Shown: in pieces, positions 7,183 to 12,744 of the stretch
Numbering within the stretch: the first letter of the stretch is position 1
Layout: every line of letters begins with the position of its first letter
Made by a program: the position numbers and the translations under genes
Assembly (NCBI GenBank): GCA_021824385.1
Contig: JAKAKU010000072.1
Coordinates: 1-12,744, forward strand
From: a bacterium
GTDB lineage: Bacteria > Patescibacteriota > Microgenomatia > UBA8517
DNA: 12,744 nucleotides
Direction: 5' to 3'
Notes under the pieces: model-generated
Told to the model about the DNA's origin: nothing
The model's input: only the letters and a program-made list of their open reading frames with translations
Databases searched by the model: none

Positions 7183-7213
7183 CCGGAAGTCACATGACTT
7201 CCGGTATTTTTTT
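7183..7213 (+). terminator. Intrinsic terminator of the 6335 gene
   Basis: CCGGAAGT (7183-7190) pairs with ACTTCCGG (7197-7204) around a 6-base loop. It is followed by TATTTTTTT ending at 7213. Confidence 0.9.
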
Positions 7214-7217
7214 GGAC

Positions 7218-7250
7218 AAAAAAAGAGCGAGATTCAAATAATCTCGCTCT
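7218..7250 (-). terminator. Intrinsic terminator of the 7273 gene
   Basis: AGAGCGAGAT (7224-7233) pairs with ATCTCGCTCT (7241-7250) around 7 bases. Read on the minus strand it is followed by a T run (7224-7218). It is back to back with the preceding plus-strand terminator. Confidence 0.9.
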
Positions 7251-7272
7251 GTACTCTATTGCTCGGCAGGAA

Positions 7273-7965
7273 TTAGACCTGCTTGCGATGAACTTCGCCA
7301 ATCTTCGTAAAGATCCACATGAGAACTACTGTGGCAATTTCGATGTCGTAGCTTTGCATGTACGGACTCAGCAAATCGTACAACTTGAAATCCGGGTGGG
7401 TTTTGGGGTCTACCCCAAGGGTCAGCTCTCCACCTCCCCAAGCGTTATGTACCGCCAGATATATCTGTTTGCGGTACAGTTTCACCATCTTCAACTTCGT
7501 GAGAGTTTCGAACTCCTCGTCCACTCGAAGCATGTCCGCAACCATTGCTTCGAGATCGTTGATAGAGTCCTCGCCTACATCGAGCAATGCGCCAAGCTGC
7601 TGGATCACTGCCCATCCTGATACAAGGTTTTTGTAGGCCGCAACCTTGTCATAGGTAACAAGCTCGGCATACGGGTGAAACAATGGGTGGTAAATATCCC
7701 GCTTGTCGCTCGGATCAAACCGAACACCCAAGCTGATTGCTTCATCTGCGTCGGTAATATCGGAAACGCGTACACGTTTCCCTGCATATTTGCTTCCCGC
7801 GGGTCCAGCGCCCTTAAAAGGGTGTGCGGGATCTAACAATTCCAGCTTCTTTTTGTCGTACCAAATTCCATGTACGAGCGTCGCCGCATCGTCGAGTTTG
7901 GGGATAAGACTATCTAAAAATGTCTTCCCAAGCGACGGAACTCTCCGAATATCCTGTGTTAGCAT
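7273..7965 (-). CDS. Protein of unknown function in the putative NrtR regulon (230 aa)
   Basis: I do not recognise this 230-residue protein. It has no signal peptide. Visible features are HGIWYDKKKLELLDPAHPF (about 33-51), KYAGKRVRVSDITDADEA (about 59-76), DKRDIYHPLFHPYAEL (about 88-103), a helical Asp/Glu-rich middle (about 125-160), AVHNAWGGGELTLGVDPKTHPDF (about 172-194) and a C-terminal helix, TVVLMWIFTKIGEVHRK. Several His, Asp and Glu residues could form a metal or active site, but that is speculation. ATG 7965 is supported by AAGGAG with a 6-base gap. The gene is monocistronic with its own promoter, terminator and a NAD-type operator, so it may act in NAD use, salvage or turnover. Confidence 0.85.
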   Translation of the reverse strand: MLTQDIRRVPSLGKTFLDSLIPKLDDAATLVHGIWYDKKKLELLDPAHPFKGAGPAGSKYAGKRVRVSDITDADEAISLGVRFDPSDKRDIYHPLFHPYAELVTYDKVAAYKNLVSGWAVIQQLGALLDVGEDSINDLEAMVADMLRVDEEFETLTKLKMVKLYRKQIYLAVHNAWGGGELTLGVDPKTHPDFKLYDLLSPYMQSYDIEIATVVLMWIFTKIGEVHRKQV

Positions 7966-7990
7966 GAGTATCTCCTTATGACTTAACAGG

Positions 7991-8011
7991 TACGTGTATA
8001 TTTTACACTAA
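7991..8011. promoter_or_regulatory. Putative NrtR operator of the 7273 gene
   Basis: The site reads TACGTGTA-TATTT-TACACTAA. One arm is identical to the nadD-pncB operator, the other differs at two of eight positions, and the spacer is again five bases. It lies 25 bases upstream of the ATG. Confidence 0.65.
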
Positions 8012-8028
8012 GATGCGAGAGAGAGCAA
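8000..8028 (-). promoter_or_regulatory. Predicted promoter of the 7273 gene
   Basis: On the minus strand, TTGCTC (8028-8023), 17 bases, then TAAAAT (8005-8000). The -10 box starts at the seventh base of the operator, as in the nadD-pncB promoter. Confidence 0.55.
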
Positions 8029-8160
8029 TACTAGGAGACAGTATATAGAACTATGGGACTCTTGTCAATTACGGCTGCTGTTGGGGGAAATGGCAATGTT
8101 TGAAATGCTATCATAATAGGGTACCTCATAGCCTCAAATAGATTCATTTTTCTTATTTTC

Positions 8161-9564
8161 TTAGAAATATTCCCAGCTTCTATTTTTTGGTTGCTGCATT
8201 GCTTCTTTGAACTTATCTAAATCAAAACCAATAATTTCACCCTTTTCATCAACAGGGAAATGTTTATCGGCGGTTTTATCATTTAATTCAGCTTTAACAG
8301 GTCCAGATTTACCAGCATAGATGGCTGTACTAAGTAATCCTAGGGATAGAGCATCGTAAGCATGATCTTCACCATCAGTATTAACATCTTCAAGCTCAGT
8401 TACGGAATAAACAAGCTCAGGTAATGTTCTGATGGTATTTTTGCAAGTAACATAAATTTGTAGATATGGCTTGCCATCCGCTGCTTGGCTTAAATATTGG
8501 TGAGTCAAAGCTAACCTGTTCTTTCTTGCATCTTTTTGCAGTGTTCTACCAGGTCTAATTGGAATCCCTAATTCTCTTCTAAAAACATCAGCAATTGAAT
8601 CCCTACCACCTAACTTTGCAAAGCAATCATGAGGTAAAACTATGTAATCTACTTCTTCTACTTGAAGATATTGTTTTATTTCTTTTGCCCATTGCTCAGG
8701 TGTTTTTTGATTCTGATAAAGCTCTCGGTAAACATAGATTCTACTGACACCAAATTGATTTTCAGGAGCATAAGCCAGCCACAAAGCACAACCAGGAGCG
8801 TTATAACCCCAGTCAAAAGATATAATCTTTTTACATAACTTGAAGGAAGTATCTAAATTAGTGACTACATGTTTTTCTCGTCGCCATTCACCAAATACTT
8901 GTCCTTCAAAAATATCCCAATCACCTTCTAAATAGGCACGTCTTAATGCCTCAGGAAGATTCTCAAGTTGCTTTACATATTCGGGATCTGCTTCCATTAA
9001 AACCGGGTTATCATAAACTCTTGCAGGAATATATTTATGATCAGGAAGTACTTGATCTATGAACAGTCTTTTTATCCACCCATGACCCACGCCACCAGGA
9101 TTAGCAGCCAGATACATTTGTGTTTTTAAATCAGACCGGGTAGTACGAAGAATAGATTTTAAAATGTTGAATTGGTGCTCAGTGAATTGTGTTACTTCAT
9201 CAATGCCAATATCATCATATTCAGCCCCTTGATACTGTTTTACATCTTGCTCATATTGACAGGAACCAAACTCAAGTACGGACCCGTTAGGGAAATAAAG
9301 AAAATGCTTTTGACTATCATACTTGTAAATATCCCTTGGTAACTCCTGTAAAACTTTCTCAATGTGGGTACGCAGCAACTCAGGATATGTTCTTCTAAGC
9401 AAAAGCCCTCTTGATTTAGGGTACTTTAACCTCCGGTGAATCTGTTTCCACCTAACACACCAGGATTTACCACCACCTTTAGCACCGCCATAGAATAAAT
9501 ATTTATCTTGGGCAGCAAAAAATTCTAATTGCTTTTTGTTAGGCTGAAGTGTAATTATGTCCAT
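8161..9564 (-). CDS. terL: Phage terminase large subunit
   Basis: DNA-packaging motor: an ATPase that drives DNA into the procapsid and a nuclease that cuts concatemers. It has 467 residues, normal for the family. The ATPase domain has Walker A GGAKGGGKS (26-34), Walker B DDIGIDE (117-123, D/E pair at the end) and a coupling motif AANPGG (153-158). The RNase H-like nuclease domain starts with IISFDWGYNAPG (247-258, D251), continues with VLPHDC (309-314, D313) and ends with GEDHAYDALS (398-407, D400 and D404). All catalytic residues appear intact, so this is not an obviously decayed gene. Its ATG lies inside the last codons of the small-subunit gene (10-base overlap). It is more A+T-rich than the NAD genes. 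No portal, capsid or tail gene follows. Downstream is the unknown 7273 gene, with no terminator visible in between. Confidence 0.95.
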   Translation of the reverse strand: MDIITLQPNKKQLEFFAAQDKYLFYGGAKGGGKSWCVRWKQIHRRLKYPKSRGLLLRRTYPELLRTHIEKVLQELPRDIYKYDSQKHFLYFPNGSVLEFGSCQYEQDVKQYQGAEYDDIGIDEVTQFTEHQFNILKSILRTTRSDLKTQMYLAANPGGVGHGWIKRLFIDQVLPDHKYIPARVYDNPVLMEADPEYVKQLENLPEALRRAYLEGDWDIFEGQVFGEWRREKHVVTNLDTSFKLCKKIISFDWGYNAPGCALWLAYAPENQFGVSRIYVYRELYQNQKTPEQWAKEIKQYLQVEEVDYIVLPHDCFAKLGGRDSIADVFRRELGIPIRPGRTLQKDARKNRLALTHQYLSQAADGKPYLQIYVTCKNTIRTLPELVYSVTELEDVNTDGEDHAYDALSLGLLSTAIYAGKSGPVKAELNDKTADKHFPVDEKGEIIGFDLDKFKEAMQQPKNRSWEYF

Positions 9565-9992
9565 TTGTTAATTTCCTCTTGCGGAACACCCACAAAGTTG
9601 ATTTGTATAGCTATCGGGGGCTGAGATCTATCTTGGATGTTCAAAGCATCCCGTTCAATCTTTATTCCATCTTTTATACTATCTTTGGCCTCGTAAAAAT
9701 TTCTTGGAGTAAGTAGTCCCTTCTTAATCGCTTTTATGCCTTTAGTCGTCAGTAAACGACCAATTTTGGCATGTTTTGCGTTAACTTGCGCAATCTGTTC
9801 ACCAAGTTTCTCGGGTAACTTTTGGTCTACTTTTTGTATAGTATTGGTGCGTAAATTCTGCCATTTTTCTTTAGAAGCTCTCTTCTTTACCGCTTGCACA
9901 GAAACACCATATTTTGCAGCAATAGAGGTATAGCTTGTAGTTTCATCAGAAATATATTCAATTAAAGCCTTAGACCAGCTTATCTTAGCCAT
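9555..9992 (-). CDS. terS: Phage terminase small subunit
   Basis: Predicted DNA-recognition partner of TerL in packaging. It has 145 residues. The N-terminal half carries a helix-turn-helix (about 15-45: TTSYTSIAAKYGVSVQAVKKRASKEKW), the small-terminase type in which a residue run resembling a resolvase HTH is followed by a basic helix. The middle (50-120) is Lys-rich and helical, fitting an oligomerisation segment, and the short C-terminal tail (IAIQINFVGVPQEEINKWT) would contact the large subunit. Its stop overlaps the TerL start by 10 bases, confirming one transcript. Only a weak GAG precedes ATG 9992. Alternative: a generic HTH protein, but position and overlap with terL make TerS much more likely. 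Confidence 0.82.
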   Translation of the reverse strand: MAKISWSKALIEYISDETTSYTSIAAKYGVSVQAVKKRASKEKWQNLRTNTIQKVDQKLPEKLGEQIAQVNAKHAKIGRLLTTKGIKAIKKGLLTPRNFYEAKDSIKDGIKIERDALNIQDRSQPPIAIQINFVGVPQEEINKWT

Positions 9993-10027
9993 ACTCTAAT
10001 TTTATCATTTTTGGATCAAAAACTTCA

Positions 10028-10056
10028 TTGACAGAGGAGTCTGTTTAATATATGAT
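10028..10056 (+). promoter_or_regulatory. Strong predicted promoter of the PadR operon
   Basis: TTGACA (10028-10033), exactly 17 bases, then TATGAT (10051-10056). Transcription should start near 10063, only about four bases before ATG 10067. That rules against ATG 10052, which lies in the -10 box, and implies a nearly leaderless message. Confidence 0.75.
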
Positions 10057-10060
10057 ATTT

Positions 10061-10070
10061 ACATATATGT
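10061..10070. promoter_or_regulatory. Palindrome at the padR start, possible autoregulatory site
   Basis: ACATATATGT is a perfect 10-base palindrome covering the predicted transcription start and the ATG. PadR-family operators commonly use ATGT/ACAT-type half-sites, so autorepression is plausible, but no second copy was found in the window. Confidence 0.4.
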
Positions 10071-10450
10071 GCAAAACTTGTGGGTGTTCATTCAGATCAA
10101 GAGATTTTGGCAACATAGAACGTTTTGTGGAACCATGTATTCTACTTTTACTTTCGCAAAAGCCTTCACACGGATACAGTTTGATGGAAGACCTGGAACA
10201 CAAGTGCGGAGAAAAGGTGGATATAGGAAACTTATACCGGACACTACGAAGGATGGAGATGGATGGCTGGGTAAAATCCGATTGGAGCAAAAACGAGTCC
10301 GGGCCAGACAGAAGGACTTATACAATCACTCAAGAAGGTCTGGAATTCCTCAAGTCAGCGGTTTCATCCCTTACACATACGGATGAACTTATTCACAGGC
10401 TAATGGAAGGCTACAAGGAAGCATTTCGAAAGGAGCAAGCGTCAGTATGA
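10067..10450 (+). CDS. PadR-family transcriptional regulator with Cys-rich N-terminus
   Basis: A 127-residue DNA-binding repressor of the PadR type. A winged helix spans about 19-92: RFVEPCILLLLSQKPSHGYSL (19-39, with the typical HGYSL), NLYRTLRRMEMDGWV (55-69, recognition helix) and the wing GPDRRTYTIT (79-88). A short helical dimerisation tail follows. The N-terminus MCKTCGC (1-7) plus C24 and C47 gives five cysteines, so metal or redox sensing is possible. I chose ATG 10067, not 10052, from the promoter position. The gene end overlaps the next start in ATGA (10447-10450), so it is the first gene of an operon with a DsrE-like and a DUF302 protein, whose expression it probably controls. Confidence 0.88.
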   Translation: MCKTCGCSFRSRDFGNIERFVEPCILLLLSQKPSHGYSLMEDLEHKCGEKVDIGNLYRTLRRMEMDGWVKSDWSKNESGPDRRTYTITQEGLEFLKSAVSSLTHTDELIHRLMEGYKEAFRKEQASV

Positions 10451-10770
10451 AATTAGCTGTTGTACTTTCAACCAACCGTACTGAAACCAACTGGAACGCT
10501 TTCAGGCTGGCCAACCTGGCATTATCCAAGGGTGACAAGGTGACAGTATTTCTTACCGGGGAGGGCGTGGAGTATGAGCAAGTAAGTTCACCCCAATTCA
10601 ACATTAAGGAACAGGTTGGAAAGTTCCTGCAGTCAGACAAAGCAAAAATTGTCGCTTGCGGCACGTGTATGGCAATTCGCAAACAAGGTAGTAGCAAAGA
10701 ATGCCCCGAGGGAGGAATTGAGAATTTATACAAGCTGGTCGCCGACAGCGACAAGGTAATTACATTTTGA
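10447..10770 (+). CDS. DsrE/DsrF-like family protein
   Basis: A 107-residue single-domain cytoplasmic protein of the DsrE-like fold. Family members bind or relay sulfur (persulfide) or act in redox chemistry. The N-terminal strand MKLAVVLSTNRTETNWNAFR (1-20) and KVTVFLTGEGVEYEQV (31-46) are typical. The conserved cysteine region reads IVACGTCMAIRKQG (68-81), with a CxxC pair (C71, C74) and a further C86. The C-terminal strand is DSDKVITF. The CxxC spacing suggests a thiol or metal-binding role. The exact substrate cannot be told. Translation is coupled to padR through the ATGA overlap. Confidence 0.85.
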   Translation: MKLAVVLSTNRTETNWNAFRLANLALSKGDKVTVFLTGEGVEYEQVSSPQFNIKEQVGKFLQSDKAKIVACGTCMAIRKQGSSKECPEGGIENLYKLVADSDKVITF

Positions 10771-10782
10771 AAGAGTAACCAT

Positions 10783-11166
10783 ATGGATTTTGACTACACA
10801 GTTACAACAGAAAAGTCATTTGACAAGGCGGTAGTGGCTGTTGAAAAGGAAACGAAAACTGCGGGATTTAAAGTCCTTTACATCCATGATGTCACTACAA
10901 CTTTGGCAGAAAAAGGTTTTACTATTGAGCCGTTCAAAATCATTGAGATTTGTAATGCAAAAAGCGCCTATACCGTACTTAAAGCCGATATAAAAATAGG
11001 TTTATGCCTTCCTTGTAAAATCAATGTCTACCAGAAAGACGGCAAAACTTACATTTCAGGTATGCGACCAGTTATTCTGTCGCAGTTTTTCCCCAAAGCA
11101 AACCTTGGCAACTTACCGGCGGAAGTTGATGAAATTATCAGAGGAGTCATTGATAAAAGTAAATAA
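10783..11166 (+). CDS. DUF302-domain protein
   Basis: A 127-residue protein matching the DUF302 pattern: an N-terminal FDYTVTTEKSFDKAVVAVEKET helix (3-24), a central FKIIEICNAKSAYTVLKAD segment (51-69), and IKIGLCLPCKINVYQKDGKTYISGMRP (70-96). The CLPC pair (C75, C78) and C57 replace the usual Cys-free centre and could bind a metal or cycle between thiol and disulfide. No biochemical function is established for the family that I can cite. It lies 12 bases after the DsrE-like stop in the same operon. The ribosome site is weak (AAAGAG). Confidence 0.85.
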   Translation: MDFDYTVTTEKSFDKAVVAVEKETKTAGFKVLYIHDVTTTLAEKGFTIEPFKIIEICNAKSAYTVLKADIKIGLCLPCKINVYQKDGKTYISGMRPVILSQFFPKANLGNLPAEVDEIIRGVIDKSK

Positions 11167-11170
11167 TCCT

Positions 11171-11827
11171 ATGAAAAAACTATTACTCATAATGGTTCTT
11201 TTGTTCACTTTGACAGTAACACCATCCATGGCTTTTGCTCAAGGAATGATGGGTTTCTCAAGTTCAACTCCCGATAATGCGGCCATACAAAGTCAGCAGC
11301 AGGAAGAACAGGAAGGCAAAAAGTTTTTGGACAACCTGAATAATAAAACAGCAATCTGTTCGCAACTCAAAGATGCAGACTTTGAAAAAATTGGTGAATA
11401 CTTTATGGGTCAATTCATCGGAGATACTTCGAGGCATATTGCTATGAATGAAATGATGAAAAGAATGATGGGTGATAAAGGAGAGGAGCAAATGCACACC
11501 GCCTGGGGGAAAAGAGGTAGTAGTTGTGATACTTCTGCCACTCTTCCATCGCAAGGAACTGGCTTTATGCCGATGATATGGATGATGGGAGGAGGTGGAA
11601 ATCCTATGATGGGCGGCTGGAATGGGTTAGGCGTGATGGGTTGGATTCCAATGTTTCTGTTCTGGGTACTCCTTATTCTTGGAGTTGTGGCTCTTTTTCG
11701 TTATCTTGGCAGTTCGACAAGAAGCAGTGATAAAGAAAGATCACCTTTGGATATTGTCAAAGAGCGCTATGCCAAAGGCGAGATCGACAAAAAAGAGCTT
11801 GAACAGATGAAGAAAGACCTTACCTAA
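11171..11827 (+). CDS. Secreted/membrane Met-rich protein with C-terminal SHOCT domain
   Basis: A 218-residue exported protein. The signal peptide MKKLLLIMVLLFTLTVTPSMAFA (1-23) has a probable cleavage before Q24. A helical region carries C63 and C119 flanking a Met/His cluster, RHIAMNEMMKRMMGD (88-102) and EEQMH (105-109). Next is a Gly/Met loop, FMPMIWMMGGGGNPMMGG (132-149), then one transmembrane helix (157-177). The end is SPLDIVKERYAKGEIDKKELEQMKKDL (191-217), a SHOCT domain. Met/His clusters of this kind can bind Cu(I), which is an inference here. A longer reading frame begins at 11024 inside the DUF302 gene, but the signal peptide and the 4-base gap after DUF302 fix the start at 11171. 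No ribosome site, so coupling is likely. Last gene of the PadR operon. The 100 bases after it show no terminator. Confidence 0.85.
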   Translation: MKKLLLIMVLLFTLTVTPSMAFAQGMMGFSSSTPDNAAIQSQQQEEQEGKKFLDNLNNKTAICSQLKDADFEKIGEYFMGQFIGDTSRHIAMNEMMKRMMGDKGEEQMHTAWGKRGSSCDTSATLPSQGTGFMPMIWMMGGGGNPMMGGWNGLGVMGWIPMFLFWVLLILGVVALFRYLGSSTRSSDKERSPLDIVKERYAKGEIDKKELEQMKKDLT

Positions 11828-11890
11828 ATAATCTTTCTCTTCTCTGTAACAGTATCGACCGTGATGCGCGTTAAATAATGGAAACATCAC

Positions 11891-11921
11891 TTGACATTAA
11901 GATAATTAAATGCCATACTAT
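11891..11921 (+). promoter_or_regulatory. Predicted promoter of the secreted acidic protein
   Basis: TTGACA (11891-11896) is followed by CATACT (11914-11919, 17-base gap) or TACTAT (11916-11921, 19-base gap). The ATG at 11928 is only 6-8 bases beyond, so the transcript would start at or just before the ATG. No ribosome site is present. Confidence 0.55.
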
Positions 11922-11927
11922 TTTTAG

Positions 11928-12422
11928 ATGAAAAAGATACTTTTTGGCTTCACCGTATCATTACTTGCCCTCTTCTTAAGTTTGGTTAGGATTTCGGCAG
12001 TTTCTGCTCAATCACCAACCAGTATCCCTATAGGAACTACAGCGCCATCACCAGCTACCGGGTCACCCACACCCAACTCAACAAGCACAACAACTGTAAT
12101 AAGTGACTATGCCAAAGATGTCCAAGATGGAGAGAGGGAAACTGCCAATGATAAAGATGCGCAAAATAATCAAAAGGATGTTAAAGATAACGAAAATGTT
12201 GAAGGCATGGAGGAAACAGAAACAGTTGAACCAGTCGAAAAAGTAGAACCGAAAGAGGCAGTTGAACCGCAGGAAGCAATAGAAAATGAAAGTGAAGGAG
12301 ATAAAAGCGGAGGCGATACGAGTTCTGAAGGTTCGGGTCAAAAATCAAACGGACAACAAACCGGTACTCAGGGCTCTGGATCTGCCGGAGATAATAATAA
12401 GTCGCAAGGAGAGAAAGAATAA
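11928..12422 (+). CDS. Secreted acidic low-complexity protein
   Basis: A 164-residue protein with no recognisable family. The signal peptide MKKILFGFTVSLLALFLSL...VSA (1-27) has a probable cut before Q28. A Pro/Ser/Thr-rich linker follows (29-58), then a long acidic, Asn/Asp/Glu-rich stretch (60-125). That stretch includes a near-tandem VEP repeat (VEPVEKVEPKEAVEPQE, about 100-116). The tail is Gly/Ser/Gln-rich (126-164). No cysteine and no C-terminal anchor. It looks disordered and surface-exposed or released. It lies 3 bases before the next gene, so the two are co-transcribed. Repeat-rich genes of this kind drift quickly, so homologues may be recognisable only by composition. Confidence 0.75.
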   Translation: MKKILFGFTVSLLALFLSLVRISAVSAQSPTSIPIGTTAPSPATGSPTPNSTSTTTVISDYAKDVQDGERETANDKDAQNNQKDVKDNENVEGMEETETVEPVEKVEPKEAVEPQEAIENESEGDKSGGDTSSEGSGQKSNGQQTGTQGSGSAGDNNKSQGEKE

Positions 12423-12425
12423 ATT

Positions 12426-12744
12426 ATGAAAGACACTGCCCAAAACACACCACCTACTCCAGAATCTCAACAACAGCCTCAAGCAGAGCCTCCAGTCGAG
12501 CCACAAATCCTCCAGAACACGAAGTACAAATATAAAGGATTTGCCATCGTCGGCGTCATAGTAGTGGCATTGATTCTGGTTCTTGGACTCGTCTTTATGC
12601 TGCAAAAATCTGCAAAAAATACAACTACTCCTCCAACTATTTCTCAACCTAAAACTACTACATCAACGCCGCAGCCAACCTTACCACGCAGCAAAGCTCC
12701 GGGGGTTATCTCAAATGCTCTTACCGCAAAAGCCATCGACCCTA
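12426..12744 (+). CDS. Single-pass membrane protein with Pro/Thr-rich linker (3' end cut by window)
   Basis: The first 106 codons of a gene that runs off the window. The N-terminus is Pro/Gln-rich and cytoplasmic (1-35). One transmembrane helix follows (about 38-59: GFAIVGVIVVALILVLGLVF), preceded by KYKYK, which favours an N-in orientation. Next is a Thr/Pro/Ser-rich extracytoplasmic linker (65-92) and the beginning of a possible domain, APGVISNALTAKAIDP. No signal-peptide cleavage site. It starts 3 bases after the acidic secreted protein without a clear ribosome site, so translation is probably coupled. A membrane-anchored surface protein is the likeliest role. The missing domain prevents a better call. 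Confidence 0.8.
   Translation, partial: MKDTAQNTPPTPESQQQPQAEPPVEPQILQNTKYKYKGFAIVGVIVVALILVLGLVFMLQKSAKNTTTPPTISQPKTTTSTPQPTLPRSKAPGVISNALTAKAIDP

Noticed and set aside
8161..9992. A complete prophage
   Set aside because: Only the two terminase genes are present. No integrase, portal, capsid, tail or lysis gene and no flanking direct repeats were seen in the window.
11024..11170. Longer N-terminus for the SHOCT protein
   Set aside because: It lies inside the DUF302 gene in another frame. A typical signal peptide begins at ATG 11171.

Overview
This window looks like a fragment of a small-genome bacterium. The best guess is a member of the Candidate Phyla Radiation (Patescibacteria), inferred from gene content, not proven. 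The reasons are compact genes, salvage-only NAD synthesis, small secreted or anchored low-complexity proteins, a SHOCT-tailed Met-rich membrane protein, and several genes whose promoter sits so close to the ATG that the mRNA would be leaderless. TGA ends several genes (PP2C, DsrE-like), so code 11 is used. Two genes (nadE, pncB) start with GTG. No rRNA, tRNA, CRISPR array or insertion sequence was seen.

Layout. (1) 1-1988, minus strand: a PP2C-like phosphatase followed 12 bases later by an atypical protein kinase with a zinc ribbon, cut by the window edge. (2) 2200-6204: a complete three-step route from nicotinate to NAD. nadE is on the plus strand, pncB and a nadD-like gene form a minus-strand operon, and an NrtR-type regulator (Nudix fold plus winged helix) lies beside them. 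(3) 6255-7965: two unrecognised genes. One is on the plus strand behind a consensus sigma70 promoter. The other is on the minus strand behind the same operator type as the NAD genes. (4) 8161-9992, minus strand: a phage terminase pair (TerS, TerL) with no other phage genes and visibly more A+T-rich than its left flank. (5) 10028-11827, plus strand: PadR regulator, DsrE-like protein, DUF302 protein and a Met-rich secreted or membrane SHOCT protein, tightly packed as an operon. (6) 11891-12744, plus strand: two low-complexity exported or membrane proteins, the second cut by the edge.

How it fits together. A 21-bp inverted repeat, (T)TNGTGTA-N5-TACACTAA, occurs upstream of nadE (2224-2244), nadD-pncB (5436-5456) and the unknown gene at 7273-7965 (7991-8011). 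In the latter two it overlaps a predicted -10 box with identical geometry. With the adjacent NrtR homologue this gives a coherent local NAD regulon containing one gene of unknown function. NrtR's Nudix box has lost its catalytic glutamates, as expected for a sensor that binds but does not hydrolyse its ligand. The two pairs of converging genes (nadE/pncB, 6335/7273) are each separated by two back-to-back intrinsic terminators. The most interesting leads are the unknown NrtR-regulon gene, the unknown gene at 6335 with its own operator-like palindrome, the kinase/phosphatase pair, the Cys/Met-rich PadR operon, and the orphan terminase pair.
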